Positions 7,836 to 16,811 are shown, counted from the stretch's first letter. The stretch: 64,000 bases of DNA from F1-60-MAGs104 sp964355975 (GCA_964355975.1 CAYHFW010000008.1:1-64000); one strand, 5' to 3'. Numbers and translations are program-made. Notes: generated by a model from the letters alone, not told the origin.

Positions 7836-9008
7836 TCACACGACCGACGAAGTGGCGGACGTGCCGCGAGTGTGCCCGAGGCGATCACCAAATGACGTGC
7901 CGATCGCGCGGGCCGCGGTGATGAGCGCATGATTCGGTGGAACGAGTCGCTGTCGACCCGCAGAGACGAGCAGGTCGACATCGCTGAAAACATTGTTCTC
8001 ACGAACGACAAGTCGTCCGGTGGCCCCCTCCATCAGAATCGAAATCGCGTGGTAGCCAAAGTTGGTCGCCAAGATGCGATCTGGCGCAATTGGCATTCCG
8101 CCGCGCAGAACGTGGCCGAGCACCGTCGTGCGAACTTCTGCATTCGTGCGCGATGCAATCGAATCGGCGACGCGCTGTCCAATGCCGCCGAGTCGAATTG
8201 GATCGGGACTCGTCGGATCGATGCGCGCAACGACCGGCGCACCGCCTGCAGCCTTCGCTCCTTCGGCGACAACGACGATCGCGAAACCAGGGCCGCTGTC
8301 CATGCGCAATCGGATGTACTCGCTGATGGCTTCTTCGTCGAATGGAATCTCAGGAATCAGAATCATGTCTGATCCACTCGCGACCCCAGCGGTGAGCGCG
8401 ATCCATCCTGCGTTTCGTCCCATCACTTCGCACACCATCACGCGGTGGTGCGAATCTGCCGTCGAGTGCAATCGGTCGAGCGCTTCGGTTGCCGTCGCAA
8501 CCGCGGTGAGAAATCCGAATGTGATTTCGGTGCCAAAGAGATCGTTGTCGATTGTCTTTGGGATGCCAATCACATTGATGCCAGCTTCAACGAGCGGCGC
8601 TGCGCAGCACATCGTGCCGTCGCCGCCGATCACGATGATCGCATCGAGCTTGTTCTGACGAATCGTCTGGATGCAGGTCGGCGTGACATCCGAAAACACA
8701 GGTGTTCCATCGGGCAACTTCGAAGTGCAGTACTTGCGCGGGTTGCAGCGATTGTTGCTTCCGAGAATCGTGCCGCCGCGCGTCAGAATGCCAGAAACAT
8801 CGCGAAATGAAAGTGGACGCACTCGGTTTTCGATGAGTCCCTGAAAGCCATCTTCGATGCCGAAGACTTCCATGCGAAACTGCAACATCGCCGTCTTGGC
8901 GACAGCGCGAATGACTGCGTTGAGACCGGGGCAGTCGCCGCCGCCCGTGAGAATGCCAATGCGTTTGATCGAGTCTGGGCTCATAAGAAGTCGAGAACTG
9001 TAGTCCAT
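7836..9008 (-). CDS. pfkA: 6-phosphofructokinase (mixed-type PfkA family)
   Basis: Phosphorylates fructose-6-phosphate in glycolysis. The 390-residue protein has ILTGGGDCPGLNAVIRAV (phosphoryl-donor loop), IVIGGDGTMCCA, IPKTIDNDLFGT and EVMGRNAGWIAL. The Gly in GGDGT predicts ATP use (pyrophosphate enzymes usually have GGDDT). The Lys in PKTIDND is commoner in the PPi-dependent and mixed-substrate branch, so donor preference should be treated as open. The start may be 9008 or the internal ATG at 8984 (MSPDSIKRIGIL); neither has a good ribosome-binding site. It is divergent from the aminotransferase, 39 bp apart. Confidence 0.93.
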   Translation of the reverse strand: MDYSSRLLMSPDSIKRIGILTGGGDCPGLNAVIRAVAKTAMLQFRMEVFGIEDGFQGLIENRVRPLSFRDVSGILTRGGTILGSNNRCNPRKYCTSKLPDGTPVFSDVTPTCIQTIRQNKLDAIIVIGGDGTMCCAAPLVEAGINVIGIPKTIDNDLFGTEITFGFLTAVATATEALDRLHSTADSHHRVMVCEVMGRNAGWIALTAGVASGSDMILIPEIPFDEEAISEYIRLRMDSGPGFAIVVVAEGAKAAGGAPVVARIDPTSPDPIRLGGIGQRVADSIASRTNAEVRTTVLGHVLRGGMPIAPDRILATNFGYHAISILMEGATGRLVVRENNVFSDVDLLVSAGRQRLVPPNHALITAARAIGTSFGDRLGHTRGTSATSSVV

Positions 9009-9047
9009 TCACGCCCAAAACGGTGGCTCGGTTACTCTTGCAACACC

Positions 9048-10328
9048 ATGCAAATCTCCCACCGCGTTGCTGACATGAAGGAATCCGCGACTCTCGCAGT
9101 TGGCGCGCGTGCGGCGGCTCTCAAAGCGCAAGGGATCGATGTTGTTGGATTCTCGATGGGCGAGCCTGACTTCGACACACCTTCAAACATCAAGCGCGCC
9201 GCGATCGTTGCGCTTGAATCGGGAATGACCAAGTATGCGCCCACCGCGGGCGACAAGGGGGCGCGCGAAGCGATCGCGCGAAAATTGCAAACAGAGAATG
9301 GCATCCAGTGCCGCGCTGAGGATGTCACCGTCACAGCGGGTGCGAAACATGCGGTGTACATGGCGCTGCAGACGATGATCGAACCTGGGCGCGGAGACGA
9401 AGTGATCCTGCCGACGCCAGCGTGGGTGAGTTACCGTCCGCTGATCGAACTCGCGGGAGGCGTGTGCGTCGAAGTCGCGGGCAGCATCGACAATGGCTTT
9501 CGTGTGACTGCAGCGCAGGTGCAGCGCGCGGTGACGAGCCGCACGATCGCGATTCTGTTGAATTCGCCGAGCAATCCATGCGGAATCGTCTACCCAGTCG
9601 ATGAGTTGAAGGCAATCGTTGATGTGATCGCGAGCCATCCCAAGGTTGCAATCATCTCAGATGAGATTTACGAGAAACTCATCTTTCCTGAGATCGCCGC
9701 AGGTCTCGCACACTGGTCGCCGGGCAGCGATCCACGCGTCGCTGATCGCACCGTCACGATCAACGGCATGAGCAAGGCCTTCGCAATGACAGGATGGCGC
9801 ATCGGATACCTCTGCGCCCCAGGCGCGAACGGTCGCTTCGCGAAAGAAGTCATCAAGTTGCAGGGGCAGATGACAAACTCGATCGCAAGCTTCTTTCTTC
9901 CAGCAGTTGTCGAGGCACTCTCGCCCGCCTCGGCCGCTGAAGTCGAGAAGATGCGCGTTGCATTCGCATCGCGTGCAGTGCTTATTCATCGCTTGCTCAG
10001 TGCGATTCCTGGCTTTCGCACGACACAGCCAACGGGCGCGTTTTATTCCTTCCCAGATATCAGCCAACTCTTCGGCACCGTTTCGCCTCGCGGAGTCGAG
10101 ATCGACTCAGCGCAAGCGTTCGCAGATGCACTCTTGAACGAGGCGCATGTGGCGGTCGTGCCGGGCGAAGACTTCGGTGAATGCGCGCGCGGTCATGTGC
10201 GGTTCTCGTTCGCTTGCTCGCCCGCACAGATCGAAAAGGGGATCGCCCGCGTCGATGCATTCGTGCGATCACTGAAATCGGCCGCCCAAACTGGCGGCGG
10301 ATCAGAAGTCACGTCGCGCCGATTGTGA
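9048..10328 (+). CDS. Class I aspartate/aromatic aminotransferase (AatA type)
   Basis: PLP-dependent fold-type I aminotransferase of 426 residues, probably aspartate aminotransferase interconverting aspartate and oxaloacetate with glutamate and 2-oxoglutarate. Family marks include GFSMGEPDFDTP and TKYAPTAGDKGAREAIA near the N-terminus, LNSPSNPCG, SDEIYEKL, and the PLP-lysine motif NGMSKAFAMTGWRIGY, followed by VRFSFACS (substrate carboxylate Arg). The last 20 bp overlap the 3' end of nuoB on the other strand. It is monocistronic by position. Confidence 0.94.
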   Translation: MQISHRVADMKESATLAVGARAAALKAQGIDVVGFSMGEPDFDTPSNIKRAAIVALESGMTKYAPTAGDKGAREAIARKLQTENGIQCRAEDVTVTAGAKHAVYMALQTMIEPGRGDEVILPTPAWVSYRPLIELAGGVCVEVAGSIDNGFRVTAAQVQRAVTSRTIAILLNSPSNPCGIVYPVDELKAIVDVIASHPKVAIISDEIYEKLIFPEIAAGLAHWSPGSDPRVADRTVTINGMSKAFAMTGWRIGYLCAPGANGRFAKEVIKLQGQMTNSIASFFLPAVVEALSPASAAEVEKMRVAFASRAVLIHRLLSAIPGFRTTQPTGAFYSFPDISQLFGTVSPRGVEIDSAQAFADALLNEAHVAVVPGEDFGECARGHVRFSFACSPAQIEKGIARVDAFVRSLKSAAQTGGGSEVTSRRL

Positions 10329-10878
10329 TCGGCCGCGGCTGACTGCGCGGTTCGTAGTTTGGGTTGATCGCAATGTTGAGCGCGAGGCGTTTTCCAGTGG
10401 GATCGCGCGGAATATTGTCCGCATCGATGATGCGCTGGATCGCCATGATTCCTTCGATCAACATCTCAGGGCGTGGTGGGCATCCTGGAATGTAGACATC
10501 AACCGGCATGAACTGATCGACACCTTGCACGACGGCGTAGGTGTCGAAGACTCCGCCAGTTGAGGCGCACGCGCCCATTGAGATCACCCACTTTGGTTCT
10601 GCCATCTGCGAGTAGATACGTTGCAGCACCGGCAGGGTCTTCACGCTGACGCGACCCGCAACAATCATGAGGTCGGCTTGTCGAGGAGAGAAGCGCATGA
10701 CCTCAGCGCCGAATCGCGCGAGATCGAAGCGTGAGCACGCGGTCGCCATCAATTCGATGCCGCAGCATGCGGTCGCGAATGGCATCGGCCAGACACTCGA
10801 CCGCCGCGCCCAATTGACAACGCGATTGAGGTTGGTCGTCAGAACGCTGTCGTTTGGCAGTGCGGTTTCAAGACCCAT
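10309..10878 (-). CDS. nuoB: NADH-quinone oxidoreductase subunit B (orphan)
   Basis: Subunit of the peripheral arm of respiratory complex I; it holds the terminal 4Fe-4S cluster N2 next to the quinone site. The 189-residue protein shows the cluster cysteines in FATACCGIELM, MGACASTGG and IPGCPPRPE. The ATG at 10876-10878 gives the usual N-terminus (MGLETALPNDSVL); the frame extends upstream but into the neighbouring gene. No other nuo gene is near. Instead it is the last gene of an operon with a lipoprotein, a STAS protein and a YihY-type protein, which is unusual for complex I. Confidence 0.95.
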   Translation of the reverse strand: MGLETALPNDSVLTTNLNRVVNWARRSSVWPMPFATACCGIELMATACSRFDLARFGAEVMRFSPRQADLMIVAGRVSVKTLPVLQRIYSQMAEPKWVISMGACASTGGVFDTYAVVQGVDQFMPVDVYIPGCPPRPEMLIEGIMAIQRIIDADNIPRDPTGKRLALNIAINPNYEPRSQPRPITIGAT

Positions 10879-10913
10879 AGAACCGAAGTCTAACTCGATG
10901 CGCGCAGTGTGCG

Positions 10914-11144
10914 CTACTGCGCAAGAAGTTGTTTCTTCTTGCGATAGTAGGTCGCGGGATCCTGCCCCTTGGGAACGGGCCCCCACATGAGTTCGTCGAG
11001 TGCGCCTGGTTGTTCATTGAAGTCAGGGTCGGCGACCTCAGTCGTCTGATCGCCTGTCTTTACTCGGATGACCTTTTCGTAGCAGCCGCACAGCAGTGCG
11101 ATCCCAAGCACACAGGCGGCAGAAATGAGAGCGCGCCGAATCAC
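10914..11144 (-). CDS. Small predicted lipoprotein
   Basis: A 76-residue protein with a short basic N-terminus (MIRRALIS), a hydrophobic stretch and a lipobox-like LLCGC ending at the Cys near residue 21, so the mature protein is probably lipid-anchored and only about 55 residues long. The mature part is polar, with DELMWGPVPKGQDP and a YRKKKQLLAQ end. I recognise no family. It overlaps the STAS gene by four bases (ATGA) and is followed after 35 bp by nuoB, so translation is likely coupled. Confidence 0.8.
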   Translation of the reverse strand: MIRRALISAACVLGIALLCGCYEKVIRVKTGDQTTEVADPDFNEQPGALDELMWGPVPKGQDPATYYRKKKQLLAQ

Positions 11145-11521
11145 AGCAGCAGGCGCTCAAGTTCTACGGTCGAGGTCGCGATCGAGAAGAGTCGATCGAC
11201 CCGCATCATCAGAAAGAGGTCTGCGAGGTGCACATTCATGCCTGTCAGAACAGGGCGCAATCCCGCATCGACTGCGCGGTTGCGAAGATCGACGCAGAGG
11301 CCAAGCCCCATGCTCGAGAGTGAGTTCGTGCGCGAGAGATCAATGACGAAACACTTGCCCTTCGTTGCAGAGAGCAGGGCAGTCGCAACATCCGCAGCGA
11401 CTGAAGTCGCTTCGCGCGGTCCAATCGAGACAGCATCGAAACGAGCAATCAGGTGCTTGTTGCGAGTGCTGACCGTCACGAAGGATCGAGCGGATGGTTC
11501 TGGGATGCCTGGGTTCGTCAT
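11141..11521 (-). CDS. STAS-domain protein (anti-sigma-factor antagonist-like)
   Basis: A 126-residue single STAS domain, as in SpoIIAA/RsbV anti-anti-sigma factors. The strand-loop VIDLSRTNSLSSMGLGLCVDL includes the S-S-x-G region where partner kinases phosphorylate a Ser. The start at 11519-11521 forms an ATGA overlap with the YihY-type gene and gives the N-terminus MTNPGIPEPSARS; a longer frame exists but overlaps its neighbour more. No anti-sigma kinase (RsbW type) or phosphatase is nearby, so the partner is unknown. Confidence 0.85.
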   Translation of the reverse strand: MTNPGIPEPSARSFVTVSTRNKHLIARFDAVSIGPREATSVAADVATALLSATKGKCFVIDLSRTNSLSSMGLGLCVDLRNRAVDAGLRPVLTGMNVHLADLFLMMRVDRLFSIATSTVELERLLL

Positions 11522-12819
11522 GGCGTTCCACTCAATTCTGCGGTCGAAGCATCCATTTTGCAAGTCGGTTCAGCGGCAAATGTCTGATTTTCGACCGCCT
11601 TCAGTTGGACTGCCCGCAATCTATTGAACAACCGTACGTCGCCGGTGGCTTCGCGTTCACCCGCGAGAGCAAAACCAACGGCGAGCGCGTCGCAGACGCG
11701 CAGCGAATTCGCCGGGCGGGCGGGAATGAGGATGCCACCATCTGAAATTTGCACGAGGAGGTTCGAGGTCGCGAGTGCCGATGCGAGGCGCGATGTTGTG
11801 GTCAAGTCGACGCGTAGGTGTTCAGCGAGTCGAGCGATGGTCGCGGGCTTTCCAGAGGAATACTGCGAGCAAATCCATTCCATCGCGCAGACCGCGACCG
11901 CAGGCTCGAATGTTGTCGATTGCTGTTTGAGAAGCGTGCGCACGCGCTCATCGCTCATCAGTGCGTTGAGAAGCGAACTGACTTGCAAACCAAAGAGCAC
12001 GATGAGCCACATCGTGTAGACCCAGAACATAAAGACTGGAACAAGCCCGAGCGATCCGTACAGGCGGTTCACCGTGAATGCGTGGTCCATGTAAATGCCG
12101 AGGAATCGGCGCCCAAGTTCGAGGCCGATGGCGCCGATGAGCGCGCCACCTGCGAGAGTCTTCCAGCGCATCCGCTCGGTGGGGATGACTGCGTACGAAA
12201 AGTAGAGCAGCGCGAAAAGCAAGAAGAACCCAAGAATCGGGCGCAGCGTGACGTACCCGACTGGAAGCGGAGTCTCTCCACTCAGATAGTTGCGAAGTTC
12301 ACCATCGAGCAGGGGGATGATCGCGAGCAGAATTGGTCCGAGCGTGAGCACCGACCAATAGACGAGGATGCGTCGATGCCAGGGGCGCGAGTTTGGCGCA
12401 CGACAGACAATGTTGAACGTGTTTTCGATTGCGACGATGAGCCAGATCGCAGAGAAGAGCACGGCACCGAAACCGATGAGCCCCAGAGTGGAGAGATCGA
12501 GCGATGCTGAAAAGCGCACGAGTTCTTCGATCCAAAGACTCAACTGTTGCTTCTCGACACCATCGGCCCCCTCGGTCGCAACGTTGAGTCCGATGTCGTT
12601 GAGCCCGGCCATGTTCGCGAGCGACTTCACGAATGCAGGAAATCGCTCGCCCGCAAGCGAACGCGTGACTAGCGTCGCAACAAACAGCACAGGAACAAGC
12701 CCAAAAAGCGTTCGAAATGCAAGGGCAGCAGCCATGTCGGGGGCGCGCACTTCTGCGAGATGTCGCACGCAGTAGCGGGCGATGTCGAGGCCACGGCTGG
12801 GATTTCGCAGGACACTCAC
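11518..12819 (-). CDS. YihY/BrkB-family inner-membrane protein with winged-helix-like tail
   Basis: A 433-residue integral membrane protein of the YihY/UPF0761 family, with about six hydrophobic helices in the first 300 residues (AALAFRTLFGLVPVLFVATL, ALLYFSYAVIPTERM, FGLQVSS). The C-terminal 100 residues (AVCAMEWICSQYSSGKPATI onward) look like a winged helix with a recognition-helix-type segment VDLTTTSRLASAL. That architecture is seen in a subset of the family. The start is GTG at 12819, 9 bp after the upstream gene. The family has no settled function. Confidence 0.88.
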   Translation of the reverse strand: MSVLRNPSRGLDIARYCVRHLAEVRAPDMAAALAFRTLFGLVPVLFVATLVTRSLAGERFPAFVKSLANMAGLNDIGLNVATEGADGVEKQQLSLWIEELVRFSASLDLSTLGLIGFGAVLFSAIWLIVAIENTFNIVCRAPNSRPWHRRILVYWSVLTLGPILLAIIPLLDGELRNYLSGETPLPVGYVTLRPILGFFLLFALLYFSYAVIPTERMRWKTLAGGALIGAIGLELGRRFLGIYMDHAFTVNRLYGSLGLVPVFMFWVYTMWLIVLFGLQVSSLLNALMSDERVRTLLKQQSTTFEPAVAVCAMEWICSQYSSGKPATIARLAEHLRVDLTTTSRLASALATSNLLVQISDGGILIPARPANSLRVCDALAVGFALAGEREATGDVRLFNRLRAVQLKAVENQTFAAEPTCKMDASTAELSGTP

Positions 12820-12828
12820 AATCGCAGT

Positions 12829-14907
12829 CTATCGACTCTCTTTGCGGATCTTCGCGTTAGAGAGGTCGATGGCGATCCCAAAGAGTGGTGCGCTCGCGGG
12901 CAACTCAGCGCTCACGGTGGGACCAGTGACTGTCACTCCGTGCAGCGTGCGCCCAGTCGAGAAGAAGTCGACGCCATCGCCAGTGTCGAGCAACACACTG
13001 AACGATCGCGCGCCTGCGCGAGCGAAGTGATAGGCGTTGTCGTTCGACTCTCCCTGCGAATTCGAGTGATTCGAGAGGTAGTGATCGCTGCCGTCGAGAT
13101 CGCAGAGCGCAGCGATTGCCTGTTCTGCGGCGGAACCTTGCCCAAGTGCGCCGCCGCGATAGGTGTCGTTGCCGCTGCCGTCGAGTAAGAGCGATGTCGA
13201 TGTATCCCACGCAGCACCTTGCGATGCGGATGTCGTCGACCAGTATGTGTCGTCACCCGCGACATCGATCAACACGCCAGCCGCTTGATGCGCGGTGAAT
13301 CCTTGCGCGTAGTGATCGCCGCGGTAGAGGTCGTTGCCGAGGTGGTCGATCAACATTCCATAGCCGTAGTAGTAGCCGCCGCCCTGTGCAAACTCTCCGC
13401 CTTCGTATCGATCGTCGCCTGCGTCGTCGATCAGCAATCCGACTCCACCAGCGCAGAGTGGGCGCGCGCCGACGCCGACACCTTGGCTCATTGCAAACGA
13501 AACAGTTGCATCGCCGTAGACGCTTGGGATGATTCCGTCGGCTCGGTAGAGGTCGCTTCCAGCGCGATCTGCGAGAACGCCAATTCCAAGTGGACCGCCG
13601 ACGCCTTGCGAGAAAACGGCGCTTTGATAGGAGTCGCGCCCGCTTTGATCGAAGAGAAAACCCGCTCCAAAGATGCCACTGCCGAGGCTCCATGCGCCAG
13701 TCTTGTACGTGTCATCCCCACTGCGATCGATCAGTACTCCCACGCCGAAGAGCCCCGCGCCACACGCGAGCGATGCCCCCGAGTAGTGGTCGTTTCCTGA
13801 CGCGTCGTCGATGAGCGAGAGTCCGAAGAGTCCGGCCGCAGGGCCATGCTGCTCGCCGCCGATGTACTGGTCATTTCCAGCGCGGTCGATCACCGCTTGG
13901 TTGCCCACGAACGGTGTGCTCCATGTGTAGGTGTCTTCTCCACCTGGATCGAAGACGGCGGCAATGCGATGCATGTCGTAGCTGTTGTTTGCCAGCGAAC
14001 CAACGATGACCCATCCAATGCCTGGCACGTTCTCTGCTGCGAGCGCATCGCCCGTAACTGCCGAAGCGATCTCTGGGGCGAGCGGTTCGGGCGCGACTTT
14101 CGTCCAATCGCAGGATGATGCGATCTCGACGTCGATGTGCGCGAGTGAGCGAGCTGCGGCGCGCATGATGCCGTGCTCGCTCAGGTCGATCGCACGGCGC
14201 GCTCTCTGCGCGAACGGCGAGAAGCGCGCTGCGCTCTCGCTGCCCAGGGTCAATTCAACGACGAGCAGGTCGAGAAAGGCGAGGCTTTCGATTGCGGCGG
14301 GACGATCGGCGAGTGCACTCTCGAAGTAAAGCCGCGGTTGATTGAGAAGAAAATCGAGGGCGAAAACAGCACCCTGCGGATCATTGACTTGAAGCGTTCC
14401 TTGAGGGGGACCAAGTGGTTCGGTCGGCGCGCCAAAGACAGTGCAGACGAGTTGCGCCGATTGACGGGTAGGAGAGGGTGCTGCGACCAGCGTTGTCTCG
14501 GACTGGGTCGTGATGAATGGCGCGGCACTCTGCGCAGAAATCTCTGCGAGGGCGAGTGGTCGCGCGATTGCCGCACGCATCGGCAGCGTCATGCAATCCT
14601 GCGGAGCACGAGTGCAAAAGTGCATGATGTCGTTTGCAACCAACTCGAGCGGAGCGCGCAAGTGATGTTCGTCGAGAAGCGGTCCAAGCAACTCGGCGTT
14701 TGGGGCAGGATCGAGCAGCTGCGTTGCTCGAGCGCATGTACGCGTGAACGCGCGGTCGGTCGGCTCTGCGCGCGTTGTGTCAGTCGCCGTCGTCGCCGCG
14801 GGCGGCAGTGAGTGATCGCTCGTGCATGCAATTGGCAGTGCGCAACCGCAGGCGCTCAGCGCAAACATGATCGAAAGGTGCCAGTCAGGTCGCCCGTGAC
14901 AAATCAT
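12829..14907 (-). CDS. Secreted lipoprotein with tandem Asp/Gly repeats (possible beta-helix or solenoid)
   Basis: A 692-residue predicted lipoprotein; I recognise no named family. The start at 14907 gives MICHGRPDWHLSIMFALS and a lipobox-like LPIAC near residue 28. Residues of about 60-340 are Ala-rich and mostly helical. From about residue 345 to 650 there are roughly a dozen repeats of 22-27 residues built on the core L-I-D-x-x-G-x-D-x-Y followed by a Gly-rich turn, for example VLIDRSGDDTYKTGAWSLG and FLFDQSGRDSYQSAVFSQG. Regular Gly/Asp/Tyr periodicity suggests a stacked beta solenoid, perhaps Ca-binding. It heads an operon with the YihY-type gene 9 bp downstream. Confidence 0.82.
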   Translation of the reverse strand: MICHGRPDWHLSIMFALSACGCALPIACTSDHSLPPAATTATDTTRAEPTDRAFTRTCARATQLLDPAPNAELLGPLLDEHHLRAPLELVANDIMHFCTRAPQDCMTLPMRAAIARPLALAEISAQSAAPFITTQSETTLVAAPSPTRQSAQLVCTVFGAPTEPLGPPQGTLQVNDPQGAVFALDFLLNQPRLYFESALADRPAAIESLAFLDLLVVELTLGSESAARFSPFAQRARRAIDLSEHGIMRAAARSLAHIDVEIASSCDWTKVAPEPLAPEIASAVTGDALAAENVPGIGWVIVGSLANNSYDMHRIAAVFDPGGEDTYTWSTPFVGNQAVIDRAGNDQYIGGEQHGPAAGLFGLSLIDDASGNDHYSGASLACGAGLFGVGVLIDRSGDDTYKTGAWSLGSGIFGAGFLFDQSGRDSYQSAVFSQGVGGPLGIGVLADRAGSDLYRADGIIPSVYGDATVSFAMSQGVGVGARPLCAGGVGLLIDDAGDDRYEGGEFAQGGGYYYGYGMLIDHLGNDLYRGDHYAQGFTAHQAAGVLIDVAGDDTYWSTTSASQGAAWDTSTSLLLDGSGNDTYRGGALGQGSAAEQAIAALCDLDGSDHYLSNHSNSQGESNDNAYHFARAGARSFSVLLDTGDGVDFFSTGRTLHGVTVTGPTVSAELPASAPLFGIAIDLSNAKIRKESR

Positions 14908-14951
14908 CTCTCGACGAGCATAGTTGCCGCCAAAACCGCTACCTTGTGGGG

Positions 14952-15812
14952 ATGCCTCGACGCGCCAGAAAACCAACCCACTCCTATACCGACGCTTCGC
15001 GCGGTGTGCGTCTTCAGAAGGTGATGGCAGATGCCGGAATCTCGTCGCGCCGCAATGCTGAGGCGATGATTTCAGAGGGGCTTGTCAAGGTGAACGGCGA
15101 GGTGATCGACGCGCTGCCAGCGTGGGTCGACCCTGCGAAAGACAAGATCAACGTCGATGGCCGCCCGCTTCGCGCTGCCGAGCGACACATCTATGTGATG
15201 TTGCACAAGCCTGCGGGTTACGTCTGTACGAATTCCGACCCTGAGGGACGCCGCCTCGCGACCGCACTCGTTGAACATCCAAGCCAAGCGCGACTTTATC
15301 CAGTGGGCCGACTTGATATGGATTCGAGCGGATTGCTCTTGCTCACCAACGATGGAGAGTTGGCGAATCGGCTCACTCACCCTCGGTATGAAGTGCACAA
15401 GGAATACGAAGTGTTGGTGAAGGGACGGCTCGAGCCGGCAGATGTCGCGCGGCTCGAAGAAGGAATCTTTCTTCCAAACGACTCTGATCCAGGATCGCGC
15501 ACACGCGAGTCACACTTGAAGATCTTGCGTCGTGATCCAACACGCACGCTCTTGACGATGGAACTTCGCGAAGGGCGCAATCGTCAGATTCGACGAATGT
15601 TGGCAGACCTCGGCCATCCCGTGAAGACCCTGCGTCGCATTCGCATGGGCCCAGTTCGACTGCGCGGTCTCGCCATCGGTGCGTGGCGCGATCTCACGCA
15701 CTCTGAACTCTCGCAACTTCGCAAAGAAGCATTCGCAGATGCTGCAACGATTCACCGTCGTCGCGAACGCACGACGAAGAAAACTGCAACGAGAAAAACC
15801 GCGCGCGCCTGA
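14952..15812 (+). CDS. rluB: 23S rRNA pseudouridine synthase, RsuA/RluB family
   Basis: Converts a specific uridine of 23S rRNA to pseudouridine during ribosome assembly. The 286-residue product has an N-terminal S4 RNA-binding domain (RLQKVMADAGISSRRNAEAM) followed by the catalytic domain with PVGRLDMDSSGLLLLTNDGEL, whose first Asp is the family's catalytic residue, and EGRNRQIRRMLADLGHPV. A Lys/Arg/Thr-rich tail of about 20 residues ends the protein. RsuA, RluB and RluE share these marks; RluB is the likeliest by length. The ATG at 14952 is preferred over a GTG two codons upstream. Confidence 0.92.
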   Translation: MPRRARKPTHSYTDASRGVRLQKVMADAGISSRRNAEAMISEGLVKVNGEVIDALPAWVDPAKDKINVDGRPLRAAERHIYVMLHKPAGYVCTNSDPEGRRLATALVEHPSQARLYPVGRLDMDSSGLLLLTNDGELANRLTHPRYEVHKEYEVLVKGRLEPADVARLEEGIFLPNDSDPGSRTRESHLKILRRDPTRTLLTMELREGRNRQIRRMLADLGHPVKTLRRIRMGPVRLRGLAIGAWRDLTHSELSQLRKEAFADAATIHRRRERTTKKTATRKTARA

Positions 15813-15834
15813 CTCGATTGCGCCACCCAAAGCC

Positions 15835-16068
15835 ATGCCACAATACGAATACACCAATGAAGTCGACAGCGAAGTTGTCGTTCTACTGCGCCCAATGTCG
15901 CAGGCTGACGCGCCCGTCGAAGACCCTGCGGGCCGCGGCCGCACCTTTCGTCGCAAACTCAGCGTCTTTGGCGTGACTGGAACCCAGTCGCCAACATCGA
16001 GCGGTCATGTGCACCAAGGTGGATGCTGCCCTTGTGGAAAGCCGCAGTCATCCTGCGGAAATCAGTGA
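15835..16068 (+). CDS. FmdB-like small protein lacking the first zinc knuckle
   Basis: A 77-residue protein whose start, MPQYEYTNE, matches the opening of FmdB/CxxC zinc-ribbon proteins (MPxYEYxC). The usual first C-x-x-C is absent: Thr-Asn-Glu stands in its place. Instead a cluster of cysteines lies at the C-terminus (GGCCPCGKPQSSCGNQ) after a Ser/Thr-rich linker. It may be a diverged relative with a relocated metal site, or only superficially similar. The DUF429-like gene begins 5 bp after its stop, so the two are probably co-translated. Confidence 0.7.
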   Translation: MPQYEYTNEVDSEVVVLLRPMSQADAPVEDPAGRGRTFRRKLSVFGVTGTQSPTSSGHVHQGGCCPCGKPQSSCGNQ

Positions 16069-16073
16069 CCGCC

Positions 16074-16811
16074 ATGCAGTTTCACGGAGTTGATTTTTCT
16101 GGCGCCGACAATGGCGGTCTGCACAAGATTCGCATCGCATCGTGGAAGTCACCGAGCGAGATCACCATCGAGCGCGCAGACCGCAGCGCACTCATGCGCG
16201 CAATTCTGGCATCGGCAAAGAGTTCGGATCACCACATCTGGCGCGTCGACGCGGCATCGGGATTACCGCTGGCGACGCTGCGCGCGCACGAAATCGACGA
16301 GAGTTGGCTCGCCGCCGCCCGCTGGGCCGCAGCAACTGGATCGCCCCGCGCATGGCGCACGCAACTGCGCTTGGTTTCGCGCGAAGAGCCGCGGCGTGTG
16401 GCGGATGCTGAAGCGCGCACGCCAATGGCGCCGATGAACCTGCGCGTTTTCAAGGCAACGTGGACATTCATGTGTGAAGTGCTCTTGCCGCTGCACGAGG
16501 CGGGAATCTCGATCGCGCCGATGGCGCCGACAACGTCGCACGCAACTGTGTGCGAAGGAAACTCAACAAGCATCTTGCACCGACTCGGATTTCCGACGCG
16601 TGGCTACAAAGGTGAAGGTGAACCGCCGCAGCGCGTGCGCGGGCTCATCGCGCGTCGCCTCGAAGAGAGTGGCATCCCAATCTCGACGTCGCTCATGCAA
16701 CAGGCGATTGCCGACACCGAAGGCGACATCCTTGATGCGCTCATTCTGCTCACGCCGCTTGTGCACACGGTTGTTCCCGCAGAAGCAGCCGTCGAGGGAT
16801 GGGTCTACTAA
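16074..16811 (+). CDS. DUF429-like protein (predicted RNase H-fold nuclease)
   Basis: A 245-residue protein. The opening GVDFSGADNG resembles the first acidic strand of DUF429 proteins (GxDFxxA), which are predicted to have an RNase H-like fold. The ending EGWVY matches the family's C-terminal EGWI/VY pattern. A middle block, CEGNSTSILHRLGFPTRGYKGE, and a late IADTEGDILDALI, which could supply further acidic residues, also fit. Its biochemical role is unproven. The ATG at 16074 follows the FmdB-like stop by 5 bp; its own stop borders the 96-bp repeat region. Confidence 0.7.
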   Translation: MQFHGVDFSGADNGGLHKIRIASWKSPSEITIERADRSALMRAILASAKSSDHHIWRVDAASGLPLATLRAHEIDESWLAAARWAAATGSPRAWRTQLRLVSREEPRRVADAEARTPMAPMNLRVFKATWTFMCEVLLPLHEAGISIAPMAPTTSHATVCEGNSTSILHRLGFPTRGYKGEGEPPQRVRGLIARRLEESGIPISTSLMQQAIADTEGDILDALILLTPLVHTVVPAEAAVEGWVY

